Assembly: GCA_047974845.1 (NCBI GenBank)
Contig: JBKECQ010000014.1
Span: 31,430 to 95,429 of the forward strand
Origin: Aminipila sp047974845
Lineage (GTDB): Bacteria; Bacillota; Clostridia; Peptostreptococcales; Anaerovoracaceae
Length of the DNA: 64,000 nucleotides
Direction: 5' to 3'
Below, piece by piece: positions 1 to 8,394 of this stretch (position 1 is the first letter of the stretch; each line of letters opens with the position of its first letter). The notes under the pieces were generated by a model. It was not told the DNA's origin. It did not search any database and was given only the letters and a program-made list of their open reading frames with translations. The translations under genes were made by a program, and so were the position numbers.

Positions 1-1
1 G

Positions 2-343
2 GTTGGACACGTTGGTCTATACAGAGACCCAGATACTCATGAACCTGTAGAATACTACTGTAAACTTCCTACAGATATAGCAAAGAGACAAGTATTTGTA
101 GTGGATCCGATGCTTGCTACAGGTGGAAGTGCAGTAGCGGCCATTGACTTTATTAAAGAAAAGGGTGCTAAAAATATTACCTTTATGTGTCTAATTGCAT
201 CACCGGAAGGTCTTGAAGTATTACAAAAGGCACATCCTGATGTAGATATATTTGTTGCAGCAAGAGATCAGAAACTAAACGAAAGCGCGTATATTGTTCC
301 GGGCTTGGGCGATGCCGGGGACCGTTTGTACGGTACAAAATAA
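2..343 (+). CDS. upp: Uracil phosphoribosyltransferase, C-terminal part
   Basis: The reading frame is open from base 2, so the gene begins left of the window. UPRTase joins uracil to PRPP to make UMP in pyrimidine salvage in the cytoplasm. About 113 residues are visible. They include the PRPP-binding loop as DPMLATGGSA and the family C-terminal end PGLGDAGDRLYGTK, which matches UPRTases closely. The normal stop at 341-343 shows the 3' end is intact. It lies 62 nt before tyrS on the same strand, with no clear terminator between. Confidence 0.95.
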   Translation, partial: VGHVGLYRDPDTHEPVEYYCKLPTDIAKRQVFVVDPMLATGGSAVAAIDFIKEKGAKNITFMCLIASPEGLEVLQKAHPDVDIFVAARDQKLNESAYIVPGLGDAGDRLYGTK

Positions 344-405
344 TAGTAGGATTTGGTTGCTTCGGATACCGGCGCCAAAAAAGCAGCTAATGGGAGGGAA
401 ATGAA

Positions 406-1731
406 ATGAATTTTATACCAGACAATGTTAGTAAGCACGATAACGTATTTGACGTGCTTAAAGAAAGAGGCTTTATAGAGCAGTGCACCAACGAAGAAGA
501 AATCAGAGAACTTTTAGACAAAGAAAAAATTAAATTCTATATAGGGTTTGACCCTACGGCAGACTGTCTGCACGTGGGACATTTTATGCAAGTAATTATT
601 ATGATGTATATGCAGAAGTATGGGCATACACCTGTTGTACTGATTGGTGGAGGAACCGGAATGGTTGGAGACCCATCGGGAAGAACAGATATGCGTCAGT
701 TTATGACTCCTGAAACAGTACAAAATAATTGCAACTGCTTTAAAAAGTTATTTGATAAATTCTTGGAATTTGATGACGAGTGGGTTTACACAGGTGGAGA
801 TGGCAAAACTTTTGGGACTGCGTCTGCAAACAAAGAGCCTGAACCGGGAAAAGCAATATGTGTAAACAATGCTTCTTGGCTTCTAAAATTGAACTACATT
901 GACTTTATTAGAGATATAGGAAAACATTTTTCTGTAAATAATATGCTTCGTGCTGAGTGCTTTAAACAGAGAATGGAAAAGGGTCTTTCTTTCTTAGAAT
1001 TTAACTATATGCTTATGCAGTCATATGACTTTATGGTAATGGCAAGAGATATTAACTGTAAAATGGAGTTTGGTGGTAATGACCAATGGTCTAACATTCT
1101 TGGAGGCGTGGATCTTTGCCGTAGAGAACTTGATAAGCAGGTTTATGGAATGACCTTCTCACTTCTTACAACAAGTGAGGGAGTTAAGATGGGTAAAACT
1201 CAGAAGGGGGCTTTGTGGCTTAATGCAGAAAAGACTTCTCCATATGAATTCTACCAATACTGGAGAAATGTTGCAGACCCAGATGTAAATAAATGTTTGC
1301 GTATGCTTACTTTCCTTCCAATGGAAGAGGTTGAAAGACTATCAAACCTTGAAGGTGCAGAGATAAATCATGCAAAAGAAGTTCTTGCATTTGAAGTAAC
1401 TAAGTTAGTTCATAGTGAAGAAGAGGCGGCTAAAGCTCAAGAAGCTGCGAGAGCTGCTTTCGGTGGAAATGGGGATATGACAAATATTCCAACAACAAAG
1501 ATGGCGGCAGAAGACTTTGACGGCGATGGCATGGGTATTGTAAATCTTATAAAAACACTAAAATTAGTTCCAAGCAATGGAGAAGGCTTTAGAACCATTG
1601 AAGGGGGCGGACTCCTAATAAATGATGAGAAAGTTACAAATCCTAAACTTATGGTAACTAAAGATATGTTTAAAGACGGTGTTATCATAATTAAAAAGGG
1701 TAAAAAGACTTTCCATAAGGTGGAAATATAA
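406..1731 (+). CDS. tyrS: Tyrosine--tRNA ligase
   Basis: Charges tRNA-Tyr with tyrosine. The protein has 441 residues, a normal length for a class I TyrRS. The HIGH signature is HVGH near residue 56, followed by GGGTGMVGDPSGR. The KMSKS loop reads KMGKT near residue 265. The GGNDQWSNI segment is typical of TyrRS. The C-terminal 90 residues form an S4-like RNA-binding domain (GGGLLINDEKV). A GGGAGGG ribosome binding site lies 5-8 nt before the ATG. A terminator follows. There is no obvious T-box leader in the 62-nt upstream gap, so it may be read from the upp promoter. Confidence 0.96.
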   Translation: MNFIPDNVSKHDNVFDVLKERGFIEQCTNEEEIRELLDKEKIKFYIGFDPTADCLHVGHFMQVIIMMYMQKYGHTPVVLIGGGTGMVGDPSGRTDMRQFMTPETVQNNCNCFKKLFDKFLEFDDEWVYTGGDGKTFGTASANKEPEPGKAICVNNASWLLKLNYIDFIRDIGKHFSVNNMLRAECFKQRMEKGLSFLEFNYMLMQSYDFMVMARDINCKMEFGGNDQWSNILGGVDLCRRELDKQVYGMTFSLLTTSEGVKMGKTQKGALWLNAEKTSPYEFYQYWRNVADPDVNKCLRMLTFLPMEEVERLSNLEGAEINHAKEVLAFEVTKLVHSEEEAAKAQEAARAAFGGNGDMTNIPTTKMAAEDFDGDGMGIVNLIKTLKLVPSNGEGFRTIEGGGLLINDEKVTNPKLMVTKDMFKDGVIIIKKGKKTFHKVEI

Positions 1732-1757
1732 CATTTTTAATATTTGATATTTAAAGT

Positions 1758-1822
1758 AACGGTTAATTCGGACTTGCATCTATTCAGTAGATGATAACAG
1801 GTTTGATTTAACCGTTTTTTTT
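1758..1822 (+). terminator. Rho-independent terminator after tyrS
   Basis: AACGGTTAA (1758-1766) pairs with TTAACCGTT (1808-1816) and is followed by a run of T. The long loop holds a second hairpin, CATCTA/TAGATG, at 1777-1793. Confidence 0.75.
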
Positions 1823-1873
1823 ATGTTTTAAATTTGGCTCTATACAAAAATCTGAAATATAACTTACAATAAA

Positions 1874-1940
1874 AGTACATATATGTACTTATATGTACTT
1901 TTATGTAGCTATATGTAGTTATTTTTAGTTATATTTAGTA
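1874..1940. repeat. Decamer tandem repeat opening with a 16-bp palindrome
   Basis: From 1881 to 1940 the sequence is six successive 10-nt units of the type atatgtactt, decaying from left to right. The first unit is part of a perfect 16-bp palindrome, agtacatatatgtact, at 1874-1889. The block ends about 60 bp before the sigma-factor gene, so it could be an operator or a source of promoter-length variation. I see no certain sigma-A promoter here. Confidence 0.7.
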
Positions 1941-2002
1941 AACAGTGAACCGATTGTCAATGAAAGGGCTCTTATATATGTGTACACAGAAAGGAGATGG
2001 GC

Positions 2003-2590
2003 ATGGACGTTAAAGATGCAGAGCTTGTTATAAGGATGCAATGTGGTGATAAAGTTGCTTTTGAAACACTATTTAATAGATATAAAACAAGGGCAATACA
2101 GACTGCATATCTTATTACCGGAAATAGAGCGACAGCAGAAGATATAACACAAGAAACTTTTGTTAAATGTTATTTGAAGATTAAGGGACTAAAGGAGCCG
2201 GCACAATTTAAGACTTGGTTTTTTAAAATACTAACAAGAGTAGCATGGAAAATGTCAAGCAAAGAAAAGATCGTTTCACCTATTGAAAATATATTTGAGC
2301 TATCAGAAGTTGGAAGCTCAGAACAGATTGAAAATGATCTGATAAAAAAGGAAGAGTCAGCTAAGATAATGAGCGCAATAAAAGCTTTAGAAGACAAACA
2401 AAAAACTACCGTTTTACTATATTACTACAATCAGTTTTCTGTGGGAGAGATTGCAAAAATAATGGGGTGCTTTGAGGGGACAGTTAAATCAAGACTTTAC
2501 ACAGCACGAAAAAATTTGAAAAAGAATCTTAGAAAAGAGGAAACTGAAATTGAGGAGGGGGTAGCAAATGCAGTCATTTACAAAATTTGA
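2003..2590 (+). CDS. ECF-type RNA polymerase sigma factor
   Basis: A short alternative sigma factor of 195 residues. Region 2 lies near residues 20-90 and contains TAEDITQETFVKCY. Region 4 lies near residues 125-180 and holds a helix-turn-helix, SVGEIAKIMGCFEGTVKSRL. I chose the ATG at 2003 because AAGGAG at 1991-1996 sits 6 nt before it; the ATG at 1997 directly abuts that site. The gene overlaps the next gene by 23 nt, which encodes a membrane protein, the usual pairing of an ECF sigma factor with its anti-sigma. The target regulon is unknown. The divergent-looking decamer block upstream may hold an autoregulated promoter. Confidence 0.9.
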   Translation: MDVKDAELVIRMQCGDKVAFETLFNRYKTRAIQTAYLITGNRATAEDITQETFVKCYLKIKGLKEPAQFKTWFFKILTRVAWKMSSKEKIVSPIENIFELSEVGSSEQIENDLIKKEESAKIMSAIKALEDKQKTTVLLYYYNQFSVGEIAKIMGCFEGTVKSRLYTARKNLKKNLRKEETEIEEGVANAVIYKI

Positions 2591-3347
2591 CGAGAAGATT
2601 AGACTAGCTGTTTCGCAGGAGGCAAATAAAGTTAATGCTAATGAGGGGTTATTAAAAAAAATTAATGGAGAGATTGAGCTTAAAGAAAAGGGGAATAGAT
2701 ATATGAACAATAGGAAAAGGACTAGAGGATTGTTGGTTGCTTGTGCGCTATTGGTTTTAACGACAATAACTTGCTTTGCGGCTACAAGAATAGTAAATTA
2801 CTCTGGACACCTAGAGGATAGGTTTGAGGAGTATCCAAGTGAAAGACAAATGGAAAGAGTAGCGGGATTCTTGCCAAAATATGTAGAGTCTTTTAAAAAT
2901 GGATATAAATTTGAGATTGTTTTTGTTGGAGAGTATGATGGAGAATCAAAAGAGGGAGATAAAAATACAAAGCTTAAATCAGCAGAGTTTACCTATGTAA
3001 AAGATAAGGATTCAGTCTATCTGTATACTATGCAAATGCCTGAAGGGACTGCTTTTGAAGGCCAATTAAAGGGTGAACAAATATTTGTAAATAAAGATCT
3101 ATCAATAATATATTACGATTATTACAACAAAATGAAACCCGCGGATTATGAAATGACCCATCAGGATAAGGAAGATGAGGCGAGTGGTAAATATGTTTTC
3201 TCCTTTGGAGAAGACTACGATACTGTGAAGCATATTCAAACGCTTGGATGGGAGCAGGAAGGCATAACCTATTCGCTGGAATGCTATGATGAAAAACTTA
3301 CAAAAGATGAGTTAGTAGAAATGGCAAAACAAATAATAAACAAATAA
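2568..3347 (+). CDS. Membrane protein, probable anti-sigma partner with DUF4367-like tail
   Basis: A 259-residue protein with a short charged cytoplasmic N-terminus (residues 1-50), one membrane segment near residues 53-72 (LLVACALLVLTTITCFAA) and an extracellular C-terminal domain. Its last part (WEQEGITYSLECYDEKLTKDELVEMA) resembles DUF4367 domains found on proteins encoded beside ECF sigma factors. The 23-nt overlap with the sigma gene implies translational coupling. I infer that the cytoplasmic part holds the sigma factor inactive until an envelope signal arrives. I see no canonical ZAS zinc motif, so the anti-sigma role rests on context and topology. Confidence 0.7.
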   Translation: MQSFTKFDEKIRLAVSQEANKVNANEGLLKKINGEIELKEKGNRYMNNRKRTRGLLVACALLVLTTITCFAATRIVNYSGHLEDRFEEYPSERQMERVAGFLPKYVESFKNGYKFEIVFVGEYDGESKEGDKNTKLKSAEFTYVKDKDSVYLYTMQMPEGTAFEGQLKGEQIFVNKDLSIIYYDYYNKMKPADYEMTHQDKEDEASGKYVFSFGEDYDTVKHIQTLGWEQEGITYSLECYDEKLTKDELVEMAKQIINK

Positions 3348-3390
3348 TAAAAAAAATAACAAACAAATAATAAATAGTAAATATAAGTGT

Positions 3391-3440
3391 AAGGTTATTC
3401 TAAGTACAAAAATAAATTTGGCTTAGAATAACCTTTTGTT
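3391..3440 (+). terminator. Terminator of the sigma/anti-sigma operon (first of two)
   Basis: A 14-bp arm, AAGGTTATTCTAAG at 3391-3404, pairs with its complement at 3422-3435, and TTTTGTT follows. Confidence 0.85.
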
Positions 3441-3490
3441 CACTCTTTATCAAATCTTAAGATTTCTTAAGGTTTGATAAAGAGTGTTTT
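3441..3490 (+). terminator. Second hairpin terminator in tandem
   Basis: CACTCTTTATCAAA (3441-3454) pairs with TTTGATAAAGAGTG (3473-3486). The loop itself contains CTTAAG/CTTAAG, so nearly all 46 nt fold, and TTTT follows. It stands directly behind the first terminator and gives a double barrier before the ABC transporter operon. Confidence 0.8.
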
Positions 3491-3674
3491 AAGAAAATTA
3501 CATTAGAATGTTAGGTATTAAAGTAACAATAAAAAACATGATAAAAAAATTGACAAATTTTGAAACATTTTTGCCGCCTAAAGAGTCTATTATAAGGAGA
3601 GGCAAACATAAGGTTTATTGGGACTGGAGATTAGTAATATTTAAATGACATTAATTAAAAGAGCAAGATAGGGA

Positions 3675-3705
3675 TTGACAGTGTACTACTCCAAGTAGTA
3701 CACTG
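3675..3705 (+). promoter_or_regulatory. Promoter overlapped by a YtrA-like (GntR family) operator
   Basis: A consensus -35 TTGACA (3675-3680) is followed after 18 nt by a weaker -10 TACACT (3699-3704). The interval is an almost perfect inverted repeat (3679-3689 with 3695-3705). Its ends read AGTGTA, 13 bp, TACACT, which is the operator form I recall for YtrA of Bacillus subtilis, a GntR-family repressor of ABC transporter genes. An operator spanning -35 to -10 implies repression by occlusion. No ytrA-like regulator gene is in the window, so the protein would have to act from elsewhere. Confidence 0.65.
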
Positions 3706-3721
3706 TAGTTACAAAAGGTGT

Positions 3722-3814
3722 AACACGGGGGGTGTTGTAAGTGGGGGCTTACAGCACAAAAATAATTAAAAAATATTTTAAACTGCGAACTTCAGGGGGT
3801 GGAGTTCGCTTTTT
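3722..3814 (+). promoter_or_regulatory. Leader with three G-loop hairpins, the last terminator-like
   Basis: Three short hairpins each present a run of G in the loop: AACAC/GTGTT with loop GGGGG (3722-3736), TGTAAG/CTTACA with loop TGGGGG (3736-3753) and GCGAACT/AGTTCGC with loop TCAGGGGGTGG (3785-3809). The third is followed by TTTTT (3810-3814), like an intrinsic terminator, 22 nt before the ATG at 3837. This could be an attenuator. The first two share a base and may compete. Confidence 0.5.
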
Positions 3815-3836
3815 AAAAATTATGGAAGGGAAGTTA

Positions 3837-4643
3837 ATGGAACCACTTATTAAGGTAAAGAATGTCAGAAAAATCTATAGGATGGGAGACGAAAAGGTTG
3901 TTGCTTTAGACAATGTAAGCCTTGAAATCTATAAGGGCGAAGTGGCGTGTTTTTTGGGGACTTCCGGCTCTGGGAAATCAACTTTCCTAAATATGGTAGC
4001 AGGACTAGAAAAGCCTACCCGAGGTGAAATCTATATAGGCGGAATACCTATACATAAACTTAATGAAGAGAAAGTAACCTTATTTAGACAAAAAAATATT
4101 GGATTTATATTTCAAGCATATCACTTGTTGCCAATGCTAACAGCGCTGGAGAATGTAAGTCTTCCATTAATTTTTAGAGGAGTAGAGAAAAAAAAGAGAA
4201 ATAAAATAGCCTCAGAAATACTAAAAGCAGTAGGGTTAGTTGGATACGAAAACCGTAAACCTACGCAAATGAGTGGTGGTCAACAGCAGAGAGTAGGTAT
4301 CGCTAGAGCATTAGCAGGAACTCCGAAAATAATCTTTGCAGATGAACCTACAGGGAACCTAGATACCAATACAACTAAAGAGGTTATGGATTTAATAATA
4401 AAACAGGTTAGGAAACATAAGCAGACTCTAATCATAGTAACTCATGATAGAAGTATTGCTAATTATGCAGACAAAATTGTAACAATTCAGGATGGAAATA
4501 TTATTAGTGTGACACAAAATACTCCGGAGAATGAAGGGTTAATTAAGATAGATGAAATAGATCAAAGCAATGAAAAAGAAGGCGATTTCAAAAATAATAA
4601 TGCAGTTAATAAGAGTAGGGGAGAAAAAAACAGTGAAAAATAA
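3837..4643 (+). CDS. ABC transporter ATP-binding protein (MacB/LolD type)
   Basis: ATPase subunit of 268 residues that powers the MacB-type permease encoded at 6753. Walker A is GTSGSGKST near residue 41, the signature is MSGGQQQRVGIARAL and Walker B is IIFADEPTGNLD, with the H-loop histidine in VTHDR. The MLTALENV segment after the Q-loop is typical of the LolD/MacB subfamily. The C-terminus has a charged tail of about 45 residues past the H-loop, longer than usual. I prefer the ATG at 3837, preceded by GGAAGGGAAG, over the in-frame GTG at 3741, which lies in the leader hairpins. Confidence 0.9.
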   Translation: MEPLIKVKNVRKIYRMGDEKVVALDNVSLEIYKGEVACFLGTSGSGKSTFLNMVAGLEKPTRGEIYIGGIPIHKLNEEKVTLFRQKNIGFIFQAYHLLPMLTALENVSLPLIFRGVEKKKRNKIASEILKAVGLVGYENRKPTQMSGGQQQRVGIARALAGTPKIIFADEPTGNLDTNTTKEVMDLIIKQVRKHKQTLIIVTHDRSIANYADKIVTIQDGNIISVTQNTPENEGLIKIDEIDQSNEKEGDFKNNNAVNKSRGEKNSEK

Positions 4644-6741
4644 GATGGCATTTTTAAAACAAAGTTTAGGAGTAATGATGACAATTGCAATGGTTTTTCT
4701 TTATGCATTGTCTCCTGTGGTAGTTCCGAAAATGATAGACGGAAGCGAAGCATATGCTGCCAATGGTGGTGTATTTATAGAAAGCATTGGCTCGCCCGGT
4801 GGATCCCAAGGGGATTCAAAAATTTCTGTGGGTTTTGAAATTACCAACAACAGATCTGAAACCGTAGTTGTACAAAATATGAAGTTGTCCATCGATGGCT
4901 CAGGAGTTACTGTACAAGACAATACCGGAAGTATTACCATAACGCCTGATGGAAAGCAAACAATAAGCTTTACTGTAAAGGTAGATAAAAAAGCGGCCAC
5001 AGGGGAGAAGAACTGTTCCTTTAGAGCTAATTTAAAGGATCTAGGCGGAAGTGATTTAACTAACCAAAAAACATTGGAGCTAAATACATATTTTACGGTA
5101 TATGAAAGAATGGCTACAGACGGTAACGATTCAAAAACTGTTGCGGCTATTGATATTACTCATAAAATTACTCCAAGCACGGGTTTTGTGCAGGGAAATG
5201 ACAATAAGCTTTCTGTAGAGTTTTACAGTTTCGGAAACTCTGTAGTTAAAAATGCCAGAGCGGTTATTACATTGCCGGATGGACTATCTGTTTATAATGG
5301 CAGTAATCAAGTTGATCTGGGATATATATCTACGGGAACAAGAAAAACTGCTGAATTTCCTATTACAGTAAAGGAAGGTATGGAAAGCAGAAATTATCCT
5401 ATAGAGGTAAGCCTTACAGGTGTTAATTTTATGAATGGTGATGTAGTAGCAAAGAAAACCTTCTATATTCCCGTTGAAGGAGAAGGAGAGGTCAGTTCAG
5501 ATAATATCAATATAACAAATGTTAATATTCCTGAACAGATGACAGCCGGACAGCCCTTTAACCTTAATTTTACGGTTCAAAATACGGGTAACAGAGCAAT
5601 AAAAAATGTAAAAATTAATGTAGAACCGCCTGAAGGTGTTATTAATAAATCAAAAAATATATTTATTGATAATTTTGCTAAGGGTGAAAGTAAAAATTAC
5701 AGTGTGAAGCTGTATACTTTTGAGGGGGCTGAAGAAAAGAGCTACCCTATTAAGATAAGTGCGTCCACTGCAAATGGCGGAGAAAAAGAATCTGCGGCTA
5801 TTTCACAATATGCAACAGTGACCATATTATCAGATGGGAAAACAGCAAAGAAACCTCAGCTAATGGTTGACAATTACTCATACGGAGGAAGTGCAGTACA
5901 AGCTGGGACAGACTTCTACCTAAACTTAGGTATTTTTAACACATCTGCAAAGAGCCTTTCTAATATTAAGGTATCTTTAAAGGATGAGGACGGAGTATTT
6001 GTTCCTGTGGGAGGAAGCAACGCATTTTTCGTTGATAGCATAGCTCCTAAGGCTCGCTATACCAAGAGTATAAGAATGAGTACTAAACCTCAGGCAGAGC
6101 AGAAAACCACAGCAATAAATGTAGCTATAACATATGAGGATGGTTCTGGAAATCCTTTGGAATCAGCGGACATTATTTCAATACCGGTTACACAAAGAAC
6201 AAGACTTGCAGTTGATGACATAGTTCCGCCAATGGAGGTTTATGTAGGACAGCCCGGTACCTGTGAACTTGAATTTTACAATATGGGAAAAACACCGCTT
6301 AGCAATTTGAGGGTGAACTGCACAGGTAATTTTGATGTAATGGAGTCAAACAGTTATTATGCGGGAAATATGGAAAGCGGTAAAAGTGATAGCTATAGAT
6401 TTTCGTTTATTCCAAGAGAAGTAGGCAAGATGGATGGCACTATTACCTTTACCTTTGAAGATGCAAATGGAGACCCTCAGTTCTTAGAAGTACCATTTAC
6501 CTTTGAAGTAATGGAAATGCCTGAATGGGAAGAGGAAAATCCGGGAGAAGATGTTCAGCAAAAAAAGACACCATGGGCACTAATAATTTCCGGTGCAGTA
6601 ATAGCGGCTGGTGCCATAGGTATAATTTTGTTTAAAAGACATAGAAAAAAGAAGCTACATGATGCTTTATATATTGAAGATGATTATGAAATGGAAATAG
6701 GCGAGGATACCGACGAAAACAAAAATCCTACTGAAAAATAA
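4633..6741 (+). CDS. Extracellular CARDB-like multidomain protein of the ABC operon
   Basis: A 702-residue protein from a GTG start at 4633 that overlaps the ATPase stop by 11 nt, with GGGGAG just upstream; a start at 4570 in the same frame is possible. An N-terminal membrane/signal segment (VMMTIAMVFLYALSP) is followed by several Ig-like repeats of the CARDB/COG1361 kind (phrases such as VQNTGNRAIKNVKI recur). A C-terminal membrane helix (ALIISGAVIAAGAIGIILF) and a basic, then acidic, cytoplasmic tail end it. In Clostridia such proteins sit between a MacB-type ATPase and permease, so it is probably the outer-face partner of the transporter. The substrate is unknown. Confidence 0.75.
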   Translation: MKNKMAFLKQSLGVMMTIAMVFLYALSPVVVPKMIDGSEAYAANGGVFIESIGSPGGSQGDSKISVGFEITNNRSETVVVQNMKLSIDGSGVTVQDNTGSITITPDGKQTISFTVKVDKKAATGEKNCSFRANLKDLGGSDLTNQKTLELNTYFTVYERMATDGNDSKTVAAIDITHKITPSTGFVQGNDNKLSVEFYSFGNSVVKNARAVITLPDGLSVYNGSNQVDLGYISTGTRKTAEFPITVKEGMESRNYPIEVSLTGVNFMNGDVVAKKTFYIPVEGEGEVSSDNINITNVNIPEQMTAGQPFNLNFTVQNTGNRAIKNVKINVEPPEGVINKSKNIFIDNFAKGESKNYSVKLYTFEGAEEKSYPIKISASTANGGEKESAAISQYATVTILSDGKTAKKPQLMVDNYSYGGSAVQAGTDFYLNLGIFNTSAKSLSNIKVSLKDEDGVFVPVGGSNAFFVDSIAPKARYTKSIRMSTKPQAEQKTTAINVAITYEDGSGNPLESADIISIPVTQRTRLAVDDIVPPMEVYVGQPGTCELEFYNMGKTPLSNLRVNCTGNFDVMESNSYYAGNMESGKSDSYRFSFIPREVGKMDGTITFTFEDANGDPQFLEVPFTFEVMEMPEWEEENPGEDVQQKKTPWALIISGAVIAAGAIGIILFKRHRKKKLHDALYIEDDYEMEIGEDTDENKNPTEK

Positions 6742-6752
6742 GGAGTAAGATT

Positions 6753-8084
6753 ATGAATAGTAGAGATTTAATTGATCTATGTTTGCGTAATCTGTTAAGG
6801 CGTCGGACTAGAACGTTGCTGGCTGTTATTGGGGTTATAGTAGGTACTTGTGCAATTGTGGTAATGATGTCTATAGGTTTTGGTTTGACGGACAGTTATC
6901 AGGAGCAAATTGAAAGTTATGGAAACCTACATATGATTACTGTTAGAAGTAGTGGCGGTCAGATGATGCAGCAGAAACAAGATGCAAAGGGAGTAATTAA
7001 TGAGAAATCATTGAAAGAAATGAGCAATATGGAAGGCGTAGGTGCGGTTACGCCGGTAATTTCGGAATATCTGGTTATAGGCGCAGGGAAAAAGGTGGCT
7101 CAAATAGAGGTACTTGGTGTTAGACCGGAGGTTCTGGAAAAATTTAATTATAAGGTAGTGGAAGGTGGGCGACTACTAAATAAAACTGATAAATATGAAC
7201 TTTTATTCGGTAATCAGACACCAAATTGGTTTCAAAATCCTAATTCAAACGAATGGAGCTCTGAACCTTTAGATGTTATGGGTGCTAAAAAAATTATTAT
7301 TACCGGTGATCAAGAGTATGGTAAAAAGAAAAAAAGTGACAGTACTGACGGACAAAAGGTTGTATACAAGGAATATGAAGCAAGAGCTGTTGGCGTTTTG
7401 GCAAACCCTGATGATGATTCCGCCTATTCAGTATATATGAATATAGACACTCTGGAGGATATTAGTAAAGAAGTAAAAAGAACCAATAGGGAGAGCAGTT
7501 TTAACACGGGGGCTAAGTCATATCAGCAGGCGTTGGTCTACGTTGACGATATAAACGACTCTGCAACCATTAGTAAGGAATTGAGAGATCAAGGGTTTCA
7601 AACCTCAAGCCCAAGTGATTGGCTTGAATCAATGAAGGAAACTGCAAAAATGATTCAAGGCATTTTAGGTGGCATTGGCGGTATTTCGCTGTTAGTTGCG
7701 GCCTTAGGAATCACAAATACAATGATTATGTCTATCTATGAGAGAACGAAGGAAATAGGCGTAATGAAGGTTATCGGAGCCAACCTGATAGATATTAGAA
7801 AAATGTTTTTATTGGAAGCGGGATTGATAGGCTTCCTTGGCGGTGTGGTAGGTGTAGCCTTTAGCTTATTAGTATCATTAATGATGAATACCGTACTAAA
7901 GGATATAATTAGTATTGCCCTTGGAAGCATAGGTGGAGGTTATGGTTCAACAATTTCTAAAATTCCACTATGGCTTATAGGAACAGCAATTCTCTTTGCA
8001 ACCTGTATAGGTATTCTAGCAGGATACTACCCGGCAAAACGGGCAATGAATTTAAGTGCACTTGAAAGCTTAAAAAATGAATAA
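6753..8084 (+). CDS. ABC transporter permease, MacB/FtsX family
   Basis: Membrane subunit of 443 residues. One N-terminal helix (RTLLAVIGVIVGTCAIVVMM) precedes a large extracellular MacB-like core (about residues 50-300). The FtsX domain with three helices follows; it starts at GGIGGISLLVAALGITNTM and continues with the typical YERTKEIGVMKVIGA motif. It starts 11 nt after the CARDB protein with GGAG upstream, completing a three-gene operon. MacB-type systems use ATP to move or extract peptides, lipoproteins or antibiotics. A role in cell-envelope antibiotic stress would fit the YtrA-like operator, but this is inference. Confidence 0.88.
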   Translation: MNSRDLIDLCLRNLLRRRTRTLLAVIGVIVGTCAIVVMMSIGFGLTDSYQEQIESYGNLHMITVRSSGGQMMQQKQDAKGVINEKSLKEMSNMEGVGAVTPVISEYLVIGAGKKVAQIEVLGVRPEVLEKFNYKVVEGGRLLNKTDKYELLFGNQTPNWFQNPNSNEWSSEPLDVMGAKKIIITGDQEYGKKKKSDSTDGQKVVYKEYEARAVGVLANPDDDSAYSVYMNIDTLEDISKEVKRTNRESSFNTGAKSYQQALVYVDDINDSATISKELRDQGFQTSSPSDWLESMKETAKMIQGILGGIGGISLLVAALGITNTMIMSIYERTKEIGVMKVIGANLIDIRKMFLLEAGLIGFLGGVVGVAFSLLVSLMMNTVLKDIISIALGSIGGGYGSTISKIPLWLIGTAILFATCIGILAGYYPAKRAMNLSALESLKNE

Positions 8085-8117
8085 AATAAATATAAGAATA
8101 TGGTAAAAAGGTCTTAG

Positions 8118-8173
8118 ACGCTTTGGGGATAATCAATAAAACTGTTTATTGATTACTCTCAAAGCGTTTTTTA
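8118..8173 (+). terminator. Terminator of the ABC transporter operon
   Basis: ACGCTTTGGGGATAATCAATAAA pairs imperfectly with the reverse complement ending AAAGCGT, and TTTTTTATT follows. The inner part, AATCAATAAA/TTTATTGATT, is perfect. Confidence 0.85.
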
Positions 8174-8192
8174 TTGTGACAATGGTTTTTGT

Positions 8193-8221
8193 TTTGGAAA
8201 ATTGTAATAATAAGTTATAAT
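8193..8221 (+). promoter_or_regulatory. Possible promoter of the two-component operon
   Basis: A perfect -10 TATAAT (8216-8221) is preceded after 17 nt by TTTGGA (8193-8198), a poor -35. The start codon of the response regulator lies about 170 nt downstream, which leaves a long AT-rich leader where I see no further structure. Confidence 0.35.
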
Positions 8222-8394
8222 GGTTTTGTAACAAGATTATATAAAGCAAAATTTAGAATTATTAACCTTAAGAAATTTGTAATAATTTTGTGTGATATTT
8301 CGTAAGAAATTACTTTTAATATATTAATTGTAACGAAAAGACTGGCAAGAGATATTACCGGTAGGCTCGTGCTCTTTTCAAAGTGGAGGTAATG

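Noticed and set aside
3741..3836. N-terminal extension of the ABC ATPase from a GTG at 3741
   Set aside because: The extension would be translated from the leader hairpins, has no family similarity, and a better start with an upstream purine-rich site exists at 3837.
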